DNA of 64,000 nucleotides from contig NZ_CP084606.1 of assembly GCF_022376835.1 (NCBI RefSeq), forward strand, positions 1,420,501-1,484,500. The letters are read 5' to 3'. Of the stretch, positions 47,340 to 55,900 are shown one piece after another (position 1 is the stretch's first letter; each line of letters starts with the position of its first letter). The DNA comes from Brucepastera parasyntrophica (GTDB lineage Bacteria > Spirochaetota > Spirochaetia > Treponematales > Treponemataceae). The notes beneath the pieces are model-generated. The model was given only the letters and a program-made list of their open reading frames with translations. It made no database searches and had not been told where the DNA came from. Position numbers and translations under genes: made by a program.

Positions 47340-48145
47340 AAAGCAGCCCCGTTTGCCGCTGTTTCAGCGGAAGATTTAGCCGGTAGCTGCAGTATGAGAC
47401 GGTCCCGTGAGCGGAGGCCGGTAGCGGAATCAACAGCCGAAGGGAAGGTCCACCCCGCGCAGGCATTTTTCTTTTTTGAAAGCTGCTTTGCCTGAGTCAT
47501 GGCGGCGGCCAGTCTGAGCTGGGGCGTAAGAGAGGGATCATTTTCCTCAGCCGTGAGGGCCGCTGCAAGCAGCAGAACACCCAGATCGGTATCGGAAAGG
47601 GAAGGTGTTTCACTCTCATCCGCAAGCAGATCTGCCGGAACGGGAAAATCAATCATCAGATCGGAAACAGCCTCTACCTGAAATGTATCATCCTCGGAAA
47701 AAAGACTGATAATATGTATATCAGGATGCAGGCTGCGGATTTTTTTCAGTTCCCGCAGCGTATTTTCCGGCGCTCCCGCCGTAAGCAGAATACTGGCCTG
47801 GGAAGCGTCAACAGTATCGGAAAGGACCCACAGCCGGACATTCCCTTCCCGCATAAATGATTCGGGATAAAAAAGGGGAATAAGCATCCCGCCGGTGCCG
47901 GCAAGACCGTATTCGGCAAGCAGTTCATCAAGAATTGCGGGACGCGCGGCATAACCGGCTCCCAGCATAACGATAACCTGATGGTCCGCCGGCTGGCGTC
48001 TCGGTTTTATGATTCTCTGAGCGGCCTCGGTTCCCGGCTCGGTTTCATTCCTGTTTTCCCTGCTTTCCGTACAGCACAGGAAAACCGGAATACACACAAG
48101 CAGAAATATTTTGCGAATGAACATCATTATTTTGTTCTGTTTCAT
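47336..48145 (-). CDS. Lipoprotein of unknown function
   Basis: 269 residues. A lipoprotein signal (IFLLVCIPVFLCC) is followed by a polar stretch and an alpha/beta region: HQVIVMLGAGYAARPAILDELL, VRLWVLSDTVDASQASILLTAG, LHPDIHIISLFSEDD. This resembles a periplasmic-binding or Med/DUF3798-like fold, but I cannot confirm it. The ribosome site AAAGG lies in the edge of repeat copy 3. Translation of the phosphoesterase follows directly. Confidence 0.6.
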   Translation of the reverse strand: MKQNKIMMFIRKIFLLVCIPVFLCCTESRENRNETEPGTEAAQRIIKPRRQPADHQVIVMLGAGYAARPAILDELLAEYGLAGTGGMLIPLFYPESFMREGNVRLWVLSDTVDASQASILLTAGAPENTLRELKKIRSLHPDIHIISLFSEDDTFQVEAVSDLMIDFPVPADLLADESETPSLSDTDLGVLLLAAALTAEENDPSLTPQLRLAAAMTQAKQLSKKKNACAGWTFPSAVDSATGLRSRDRLILQLPAKSSAETAANGAAL

Positions 48146-48157
48146 TATATCTATACA

Positions 48158-48258
48158 CCTTTAATTTAAGTTTCTGATATAAAAAATCAGTCAATTCTTT
48201 ATATCAGAAACACTTAGAACCGGTAATAGTCAAATAATTTAAATTATTTAACTATATA
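48158..48258 (+). repeat. ~100-bp intergenic repeat, copy 3
   Basis: CCTTTAATTTAA, perfect stem GTTTCTGATATAAA / TTTATATCAGAAAC, CACTTAGAACCGG, then ATAGTCAAATAATTT / AAATTATTTAACTAT with one mismatch. Lies between divergent lipoprotein and Na/Pi genes. Confidence 0.85.
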
Positions 48259-48312
48259 ATACCTGTTTATTCCTCCATTGAAAAGGGCCGGACAATTTGA
48301 TATATTCAGAAA

Positions 48313-49973
48313 ATGCAAATTGTCAGTACTGTTTTCCAGATAATTGGAAGCCTCGGCCTTTTATTGTTCGGAATGAAAATGATGAGCGACGGAATTCAGA
48401 AAAGCGCGGGTGAAAGCCTGCACAAAATTCTGAATTTTATGACAGGAAACCGTTTTCTGGCGGTATTGACCGGGCTGGTTATCACCGCGATAGTCCAGTC
48501 CTCGGGCGCTACCACTGTCATGGTAGTATCATTTGTCAACGCGGGCTTACTGACACTGACCCAGGCAATCGGTGTTATTTTCGGGGCAAACATAGGAACA
48601 ACCGTAACGGCCTGGATAGTAGCGCTGTTCGGCTTTAATTTCAAATTAACGGCCCTCGCGGTACCCATTTTCGGAATGGGTTTTTTCTTAACTTTCTTTA
48701 AAAGACTGAACAAAGACGGGCTTGGCGAAGCGCTGATGGGTTTCGGCCTTCTTTTTATAGGGCTCGGATTCCTGACAGAGACTATTCCCTCCGTTTCCTA
48801 CGACCAGGTCAGATTTATTACCTTTTTTGCGGACAAGGGTGTCCTCGGCCTCTTTGTCGGTGTTTTTGCCGGAATGATTATTACCATGCTTTTGCATTCC
48901 TCAAGCGCCGCGACGGCAATTCTGCTGACCATGGCCCATAACGGAATACTTTCATGGGAATTTTCGGCGGCCGTTGTTCTCGGAAGCAATATAGGATCAA
49001 CCATAGACGCTGTTCTGGCAGCTATCGGAACAAAGGTAAACGCCCGCCGGGCGGCCGCCGTGCATGTATTGTTTAACGTTACCGGAACTGTTCTCGCAAT
49101 GATATTCTTTAAACAGTTCCTGGCATTGATCGAGTTCATTGTTCCGGGCGAGTTGTCCCCGGCAACCATTACAACCCGGATCGCGACCCTGCATACGGTA
49201 TTCAACTGTATCAATACCCTTATCTTCCTGCCCTTTATTAAACAGATCGCGAAGCTTGTCGAATTCCTTATCAAACCGGGCGCCCATGAGCCGCCGCCGG
49301 TTTACAAACTGCCCTTCCCCAGCACCGGGGCCATAGAAAACGCGGAATCCTATGTTTTCTACGCTGAAAAAGAAATTGTCGCCATGTCCGATATGGTGCG
49401 GGGAATGTTCGTGACGCTCAAGGAGCTTCTCGAATACAGTGAAAACGGGAATTTTGAAGGACAAATACAGGACCTTGCAAATGGTGAAACCTATGCCGAC
49501 CAAATGCAGGAAGAACTTTCCGCTTATCTTGTAAAAACCCTGCAGCTGCCGCTGTCAGCAAAAACATCCGCGCATATAAGCCGGATGCTCAGAATCGTTG
49601 ATGATCTTGAAAGCATGACGGACGATATCTATACCATTGCCATGCTGATACGCCGGAGCAGGGAAAAGAAAATGACCTTCAAAAAGAAGATATTGAGCGT
49701 CTTAAACCCTATGTTGAAATAGTTGATAAGTTTCTTCTGTTTGTACACAACAACCTGAACAAACCTCTGTCAAAGGAAGACCTGGAGATCGCAAACAGCA
49801 TGGAAACACAGATAGACGGGTTCAGGAAAAATCTGAAAAAAATAGCAAGGAAACGTCTTGAAAAGGGAGCCAATGTAAAGGCCGAGCTTCTGTATATTGA
49901 TATTGTCCGGAACATTGAGCATATAGGAGACCACGCTTTCAGCATTTCCGCCGCGCTCGCGGAAGAAAAGTAA
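48313..49973 (+). CDS. Na/Pi cotransporter with C-terminal PhoU-like domain, one apparent frameshift
   Basis: The frame from 48313 gives 469 residues with the two inverted Na_Pi_cotrans repeats: VQSSGATTVMVVSFVNAGLL with GANIGTTVTAW, and LLHSSSAATAILLTMAHNGIL with GSNIGST. The QSS motifs bind sodium and phosphate. A PhoU-like helical domain then starts (AIENAESYVFYAEKEIVAMSDM) but stops as NPMLK. The other frame continues EDIERLKPYVEIVDKFLLFV, ending ISAALAEEK at 49973. One base added to the A5 run at 49681-49685 gives 553 residues, the usual length. It imports phosphate or related anions. Confidence 0.92.
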
Positions 49974-50000
49974 AAAGCGTTTTCCGCATCATTATCCAAT

Positions 50001-50633
50001 TTATTGCGGAACCCTGTAAACGGCAAACACCTCTTTTATCAAGCCTGGTCTGATTGAATTCTGCTTCTCATTCAGATTTTTATCCTCGTCCGGTTCTGTA
50101 CCATGAATTTCTTCCGCTGATTTTGAGGTATAACCAGTTAATGAATCACCTTTATCAAAGCCATTTTCTTTGTACCAGGCTACAATGGACGGGAAATCAA
50201 TCTTTTGTTCGTTGTACGCTTCAATTTCATACCGGAGTTCTTCAATCGTTGTTTTTGACAGGGAATCCTTTAGCGCTGTGACGGCGTTCTGCAAATGAAT
50301 AAGCAGTAATTCACGAATAGAGCTGCCTACCGGACATATTTCCGATAGCGTATCAGAAAATTTAAATATTTCACCGGCAGCATCTGTTTCCACCGCCTGA
50401 TAAACTTCCCATAACGTAATTTTATTGGCTGGCTTTGCCAGTTCGGTAACGCCGGTCCCCCGCTGAACGGACAGAATACCGGCTTGTTTCAGCTTTCCAT
50501 ATATGTTTCTGATAATGACAGGATTATTGCCCACGCTTTCCGCGACCATTTCACTGGTAACACGAATATCCGGTAAATACGCAATCATGATAAGCGCATG
50601 GACTGCATTTGTAAATTGTGTACTCACTCTCAC
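50001..50633 (-). CDS. Rrf2-family transcriptional regulator (YwnA-like)
   Basis: 210 residues. Residues 1-135 are a typical Rrf2 winged helix: STQFTNAVHALIMIAY, VTSEMVAESVGNNPVIIRNIYGKLKQAGIL, RGTGVTELAKPANKITLWEVYQAV and CPVGSSI with the single conserved Cys. IscR-type three-Cys clusters are absent, so no Fe-S cluster is expected. A 75-residue charged C-terminal extension is unusual. An operator TTGTAAT-N7-ATTACAA lies 20 bp upstream, suggesting self-control. It pairs with the NAD(P)-binding gene, as ywnA with ywnB in Bacillus; a lower GC than the neighbours hints at transfer. Confidence 0.85.
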   Translation of the reverse strand: MRVSTQFTNAVHALIMIAYLPDIRVTSEMVAESVGNNPVIIRNIYGKLKQAGILSVQRGTGVTELAKPANKITLWEVYQAVETDAAGEIFKFSDTLSEICPVGSSIRELLLIHLQNAVTALKDSLSKTTIEELRYEIEAYNEQKIDFPSIVAWYKENGFDKGDSLTGYTSKSAEEIHGTEPDEDKNLNEKQNSIRPGLIKEVFAVYRVPQ

Positions 50634-50653
50634 AGGAAGTTACCTCGCATACA

Positions 50654-50674
50654 TTGTAATAACTTATATTACAA
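50654..50674. promoter_or_regulatory. Rrf2 operator site 1
   Basis: TTGTAAT, 7 bases (AACTTAT), ATTACAA, upstream of the Rrf2 gene. Confidence 0.65.
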
Positions 50675-50752
50675 AAAGCAATGCTGCCGGCAGGGGATAG
50701 CCCGCCAATTTTTTTGAGCTATCCCCATTTACCTGCTGTGGATATAGGATTA

Positions 50753-51295
50753 TTATGCTAACCAGTCTCTGGTCAGCCGGTCAATTAAAAGGCGGGCAAC
50801 TACTTCAACATGAACAGGCGGAAGTTCATCAAGAGCGCCGGATTGAATCGTTTTCAAAAGGTCATCGTTTCTGTCCGCGCCATATGCGATTGTCAGGTCA
50901 TAGTTTGCAACACGAACCTTGCCTTCCCGGAGAAACTCCAGTTCATTTCCCTTCATTTCAGCAAAGTCTTCAAGCCCTGGAACAGCTGCATTAAAATTGA
51001 TATTACCAATGGCTTTCGCTCCGTGTTTCTCTGCAAAATCGCGAATGGTTTTCAGCGCGTCCATACTTCCCACAGTAAAGTTTACGATGTAATCAACTTT
51101 TCCCGGCAAAGCCTTTTCGAAGGCAGCGTCGTCGTTGACATCAGCTTGAATGTGATGGACACGGCTGTCCTTGATTTCCTGCCGCACGCTCCGGCTGGTT
51201 ACATAAAGCTGCGCATCCGTATCTCTTTTCAGCCATTGTCTTGTGACTTCGCGGCCAATATAACCATTGCCTCCAACTAATACGATTGTTGTCAT
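50753..51295 (-). CDS. NAD(P)-binding epimerase/NmrA-like protein (YwnB-like)
   Basis: 180 residues. The glycine motif GGNGYIGREVTRQWL near residue 8 binds the dinucleotide; HIQADVNDDAAFEKAL and VDYIVNFTVG are the further Rossmann blocks. The usual catalytic YxxxK is not evident. It is shorter than most relatives (about 210). It lies upstream of the Rrf2 gene in the same direction, with two operators before it and one between the genes, so it is probably the main target of the regulator. The role may be redox or electrophile response, by analogy only. Confidence 0.8.
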   Translation of the reverse strand: MTTIVLVGGNGYIGREVTRQWLKRDTDAQLYVTSRSVRQEIKDSRVHHIQADVNDDAAFEKALPGKVDYIVNFTVGSMDALKTIRDFAEKHGAKAIGNINFNAAVPGLEDFAEMKGNELEFLREGKVRVANYDLTIAYGADRNDDLLKTIQSGALDELPPVHVEVVARLLIDRLTRDWLA

Positions 51296-51320
51296 TTCAG
51301 TATCCTCCGTAAAATAACGT

Positions 51321-51341
51321 TTGTAATAATTATAATTACAA
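51321..51341. promoter_or_regulatory. Rrf2 operator site 2
   Basis: TTGTAAT, 7 bases (AATTATA), ATTACAA, with arms extending to GTTTGTAAT / ATTACAAAC. Upstream of the NAD(P)-binding gene. Confidence 0.65.
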
Positions 51342-51362
51342 ACCTAATATAAATCATCTTCT

Positions 51363-51383
51363 TTGTAATGTCAATTATTACAA
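51363..51383. promoter_or_regulatory. Rrf2 operator site 3
   Basis: TTGTAAT, 7 bases (GTCAATT), ATTACAA; arms extend to a 12-bp pair CTTCTTTGTAAT / ATTACAAAGAAG. Confidence 0.65.
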
Positions 51384-51536
51384 AGAAGATTCGCCAGGGA
51401 CAGTTTTCGATGACATGGCAAGCGGCAAACTGTAACAGGATGAAAAACAACCTGATTCCCGGCGAGGGTTGTTGCCGGAGCAGGGCCTCAAAACTGCGGT
51501 TTTTTTCGGGGCTTTACTGTTTTTTTTCTCAATCCG

Positions 51537-51674
51537 GTTGTCGGAATAATTGACGGAGAAAACAACGGGCTGTGTTCTGTGAAATCCGCCAAATGGGACG
51601 ATTTCAGGGGTGTGATAACAGAAAAGGATTGTCCGGCATATCCGCGCACAGGGGTTCTGACGGTCAGGTATTAA
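51537..51674 (+). pseudogene. Possible C-terminal remnant of a secreted lipase
   Basis: The frame reads VVGIIDGENNGLCSVKSAKW, DDFRGVI, then a stop after LTVRY. DGLxSVxSAKWxxFRGVI resembles the C-terminal segment of bacterial triacylglycerol lipases of the alpha/beta hydrolase fold. No start or catalytic core lies upstream in any frame, and the region otherwise looks non-coding. A chance match is possible. Confidence 0.3.
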
Positions 51675-51695
51675 AAACTTTCCTCTTCCGTCGGA

Positions 51696-51757
51696 AAATA
51701 ATTTCTTACACATAGTATTGTGTAAGAAATTATTTTTTTACACAATACTATGTGTAA
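51696..51757. repeat. Nested inverted repeat
   Basis: AAATAATTTCTTACACA (51696-51712) pairs with 51719-51735 around TAGTAT. In addition TTACACATAGTATTGTGTAA (51706-51725) pairs over 20 bp with 51738-51757. The two folds exclude each other. Downstream of the lipoprotein gene on the minus strand. Confidence 0.7.
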
Positions 51758-51768
51758 AAAGAGCTGCT

Positions 51769-52764
51769 TCAGTTTTTTCTGCCGTATACTTCGGGAAGGT
51801 CAGCGATAAACACAAATATATTCCTGTAAGGAATATATAATTCTTCCCAGTCGCCGTAGAACGTATAGGGGTTTTTCCATGCCGCGAGTTCTGCGGCACT
51901 CATTGTCCGTTTCGGAAAATCCGAATATGCGCTTGTGATAAACCGTTCAGGATACAGGAAGGTATAATTATCAATCCAGACCTTTATCAGGTAGTTTTTC
52001 TGCCGGCTGAACTCCTCTTCCCCAAGATTAAGGGAATAGAGGGTTTTGATACGGTTCTGGTATTCCTGAAAAAGGATCGCGAAAGTGCGGTCATCGTGCA
52101 TTTTTGACATATACGCCGATATTACGGAAGATGAGGGGTTTACCGAATGTCTGAGAAAGGCAAGGGTCGCCTGTTCAGTCGCAAAAATCAGAAGTCCGTC
52201 ATCGGTATAATTTTTCAGTGTCCGTGAAAAATAGGCGTCGAGGATTTCGCGGATTGTCCATTCGGCAAGTTCCTCATATTTAAGGGTACGCAGCGCGGGA
52301 AAAACCGGCGAAGGTCTTTCCGATATCATATAAATGGATTTATGGGGAATAATCACCGTTTCTTTTCCCTGCGCCGCAGCTTCTTCAGCGGCCGTGACAG
52401 CGGTTTGTTCACTGTAAAAATACTGGCGGGAAAGAACCTCCAGCGAGGCCGCTTTTACCGAGACCAGTTCCCAGCACAGGGCGGGACAGGTCAGGGGCGC
52501 ATAATACATTATTTCATTTTTTTTCAGGTCGAGGCGGTCGGACAAAAACTGCTGGGCGTGATTTACAATTTCCAGCATCTGTTTTGTAGGGCTGTCAAGA
52601 TTTTCCCTGAGGCTCATTTCGGAAACCGGTATGGCCGCGGAAAACATGTGCCGTTCCGCCTCATTTACAGAATTATTACCGCATCCGGCGGTAATAAATT
52701 GTACAACAGCAAAACTGAGCAGAAGCAAAAACTTTCTGTTTTTTGAGAATACTATGTCACTCAT
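51769..52764 (-). CDS. Lipoprotein, distantly like COG4324 aminopeptidases
   Basis: 331 residues. Lipoprotein signal LLLLSFAVVQFITAGC. The order of segments (CWELVSVKAASLEVLSRQYFYS, then ALRTLKYEELAEWTIREILDAYF, then GLLIFATEQATLAFLRHS) is like the predicted aminopeptidase family COG4324/PF10023, where an HExxH helix lies in the middle. Here that helix reads TIREIL and has no HExxH, so it would be inactive. This relation is a guess from pattern. The gene is 195 bp downstream of the giant surface protein gene and may share its transcript. Confidence 0.55.
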   Translation of the reverse strand: MSDIVFSKNRKFLLLLSFAVVQFITAGCGNNSVNEAERHMFSAAIPVSEMSLRENLDSPTKQMLEIVNHAQQFLSDRLDLKKNEIMYYAPLTCPALCWELVSVKAASLEVLSRQYFYSEQTAVTAAEEAAAQGKETVIIPHKSIYMISERPSPVFPALRTLKYEELAEWTIREILDAYFSRTLKNYTDDGLLIFATEQATLAFLRHSVNPSSSVISAYMSKMHDDRTFAILFQEYQNRIKTLYSLNLGEEEFSRQKNYLIKVWIDNYTFLYPERFITSAYSDFPKRTMSAAELAAWKNPYTFYGDWEELYIPYRNIFVFIADLPEVYGRKN

Positions 52765-52919
52765 ACAATTTATCTGTATTCCTTTTTATAAAACGTCACT
52801 TTTCGGTATTTCTATATATGATATTATTCCGGCCATTATTAATACGGGGTATCTTCTGAAAACGAAAAGAAGTATACCCCATTTATCAATTATACAAAAT
52901 TTAAAAAAGTTCATCTACC

Positions 52920-52937
52920 CCGGCTGACGGCAGCCGG
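52920..52937 (-). terminator. Hairpin after the giant surface protein gene
   Basis: CCGGCTG (52920-52926) and CAGCCGG (52931-52937). On the minus strand TTTTTT comes about 11 bases later, so it may be a partial terminator. Confidence 0.4.
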
Positions 52938-52958
52938 AGAAAACCGGCCCCTGACAGA

Positions 52959-55900
52959 CTACTCTTTTATGTAATAGGCTATCCGGTAGAAGTCATCAGA
53001 AGCATATCCTATGGCGGCAGACCAGAATTGGGTATATCCGCCGTTGTCCGTGTAATTTTCAATGCTGGTACGGGCGTTTATAACTTCATATCCGACAGGG
53101 ACGCTCATTGTTTCCCAGCCGCCAGGATTGTTCGGGCTTTTCTGGGCGGCGGCATCATAGCCGGGATTATAGAAGGCCATTTTGAGTCCGTCAAAAGAAT
53201 TTACCATCGAGGAATCCAGATATGAAATATGAGGATTATTATTGCTGTCCAGGGAAAGGTCCGCCCAGACTCCCACCGAGCCGATACTGTCGACACTGAC
53301 GCTGGTATCAAAAGTATAATCCGTTACGCCGTCGGAGGGATTATTTGTCGAACGCATATAAATCAGATCGCCCGAGCTGTTCCGGTAAAAGGCGAGATGG
53401 ACATAGCCTTCGGAATCTACGCGCATAGTCATATACTTGCCCGCGTAACGCCGGTTCGGATCACCGGTACCCATAACGGTCTGGACCTTCCAGTCAGGCG
53501 CGGAAGGATTAACAGCTTTCGCGTGAGCAAGCCTGACAGTCTGGTTGGTAACATCGTAGTACGCGATTACCGGGTACCCTGTCACCGGGTGAACATCAAC
53601 CGCGCTGAATTCGCCGGCCGCTGCAACACGCGGGACAGCGGCGCTGCCATCCTCATTCACAATTCTGTCGAGAGCGGACACCCTCACAAGCACAGTTTCA
53701 TTCTGTACCAGCGGGTCCCCTACCGCTACAATATATTCTATTATACCGGTTACCGTTGATGTTATATCTGCCGTTGCCCCGTTTCTCCTGATAAGATCAT
53801 CACCAGCGCCTATAAAATCCCCTACAGATTTTCGTACAGCTTCGACAGACCGATTAGTTCCTGTATGGGTGTATATCTGGGTGGACTCTGTAGTATCGTC
53901 TGCGTCATCACCGCCGTCTATATTTATCCATGACATATCATAAGGGATTGGATCGCCGGATGTATTGTGCCAGTATTTCAGAGACTTGGTATCGGTATCA
54001 TAGTAGGTAATATGCATATCATCGCCCCTGGTTACAATGCGCTGGTTGGTAAACTGCCAGAGCATTGCGTCATGATACAGGAGCTCCACATGATGTACAA
54101 AACCCTGTGCACTTGCGCTGTTCAGTATTGTTCTATTGGGGGTGTTTTGGTCCCAGGCAAATACTCCGCCGGCTCCTGTCCTGGACCAGGTGCCGCCACC
54201 ATGGAGATTCGCGTTCCAGACAACCGCGGGACGTGTACTGAAATGTATATCGGTATGTTCCGAGGGATCATATCCGGTAAAAATGGCGCCCGGCGTATTA
54301 TTGTTTGAGCCGGAGGCCGTTATTCTGGCAGTATTGGAATTCGCGTTATTGTTTTTACCAAAATATACATTGGCCGAGGCATAATTGCTCCAGGAGGCGT
54401 ACAGTTCTCCTGTTTCAGGATCAATAGTCATCGCGGGGTACATCGGAGAATTGCTGTTGGCGAAGTATCCCCTGTTTGCTGCTGTATCGGTACCGGTATT
54501 CTTGTTGTCCGACTGCCATATATGCACGTACCTGTCATCGGTCCAGAGGTCCGATCCGTCAAGGGACGCGGCAGCCGTTGCCTCGATATTCCAGGCTTTA
54601 GTATTGTCGTTTTTATTGTTGACTGCTTCGGTCCCGTTTACGGTTAGCACAACTTCTCCGCTCTTTGCGTCAGCGGGGATGGTGACATAGAAATGGCCCA
54701 CCGCGGGCGTCTGGGGAGGATTCTGCGCCAGAGGAATATTAGTTCCGCCGAAACTGACCGACGTGCTGCCGGTTTCATATACATTGAAGCCTTGTACTCC
54801 TACGGTGATCATATCAAGATCATCCTGGGTCGAGGCTGTCCCGCTCCGGAAGAACAGATAGCGGCCCTGTTTTGACCGGGGAGTATCGCTGAATATTTCC
54901 ATATTCCGTTCCATCGCGGTTATATAGGGGACAACATCATAGCGGAGAGAAACCGGATCGGCTGTTTTTGATTCAATGTTTCCGGCGTTGAAAACCACAG
55001 TCTTATCAAGACCGGCTGTTCCCGGAATAGTACTGCTGTCCCAGGTCCAGATATAGGTTATATGGTGGCCAGTTTCATCAATGGTCTGAGTATCAATCGC
55101 AAAGGTAGTATGGGAACTGACCAGGCGGCCTCCCTGGAGGGACGCTACCTGCACGGTCCCGAAACCGGGAGCCGTTATCGAAATATCCCCGATAACGGTT
55201 TCCTCAGCAATGGAACCCTTCAGTAAAATTGAGCCTGATACCTTGGGATCATCATCATTTCCGTATGCCGCTTTCAGTGAATTCCACGCGCCTGTTTCAT
55301 TTTCAGCCGCAAGCTCGATGTGTCCGAGGGCACTTCCTCCGGTGCCGACCGGAATGCTGTTCGCGACCGTATGCGGCAGAGGAGTAATAACCGGTTTGTT
55401 TGCACCAGTGCTTTCATATACATTTATTCTCACATAATGCGATGCGGGAATACCGTCATTGTCCTTTGCCACAATTTCCAGGGTATGCAAGCCGGCAGGC
55501 AATGCTATGTCTATAGTCTCCGCCACGCTGACCTGGCTTGAACCGTTCGCGTCGATAGTTTCTATGAGCGTATTTCCGGTAAGCTCGTATATCTCTATGG
55601 AAGCAATACCCTGATTGTTTCCGGTCTTATCGCTTGCATCTACGCCCAGGAAAAGTTTTCCATTTTTAACGACCACAGGCTTGTTCGCGGTCCAGCGGTC
55701 GACAGAGGTTGACGGATTATAATAGTCAAAAACTTCGGTGATTCCGTCCGCGGTATTCACAACAGTACCGTCCATATTGTAATCCGAACCGGTATATATG
55801 CGTTCAAGCTTCGGCCCGAAGTTGGAAATAAATCCCCGCCTTGCCTTGTGAATACTGTTTCCGGCGAGATCATATATGACATAGTGGATATCAACTTCAC

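Noticed and set aside
27438-48258. CRISPR interpretation of the 100-bp repeats
   Set aside because: The copies are dispersed over 20 kb, not clustered, and have no spacers or cas genes.
51378-51713. 111-codon minus-strand frame in the region between the NAD(P)-binding gene and the lipoprotein
   Set aside because: No domain, poor composition for a protein, and it overlaps operators and the nested inverted repeat.
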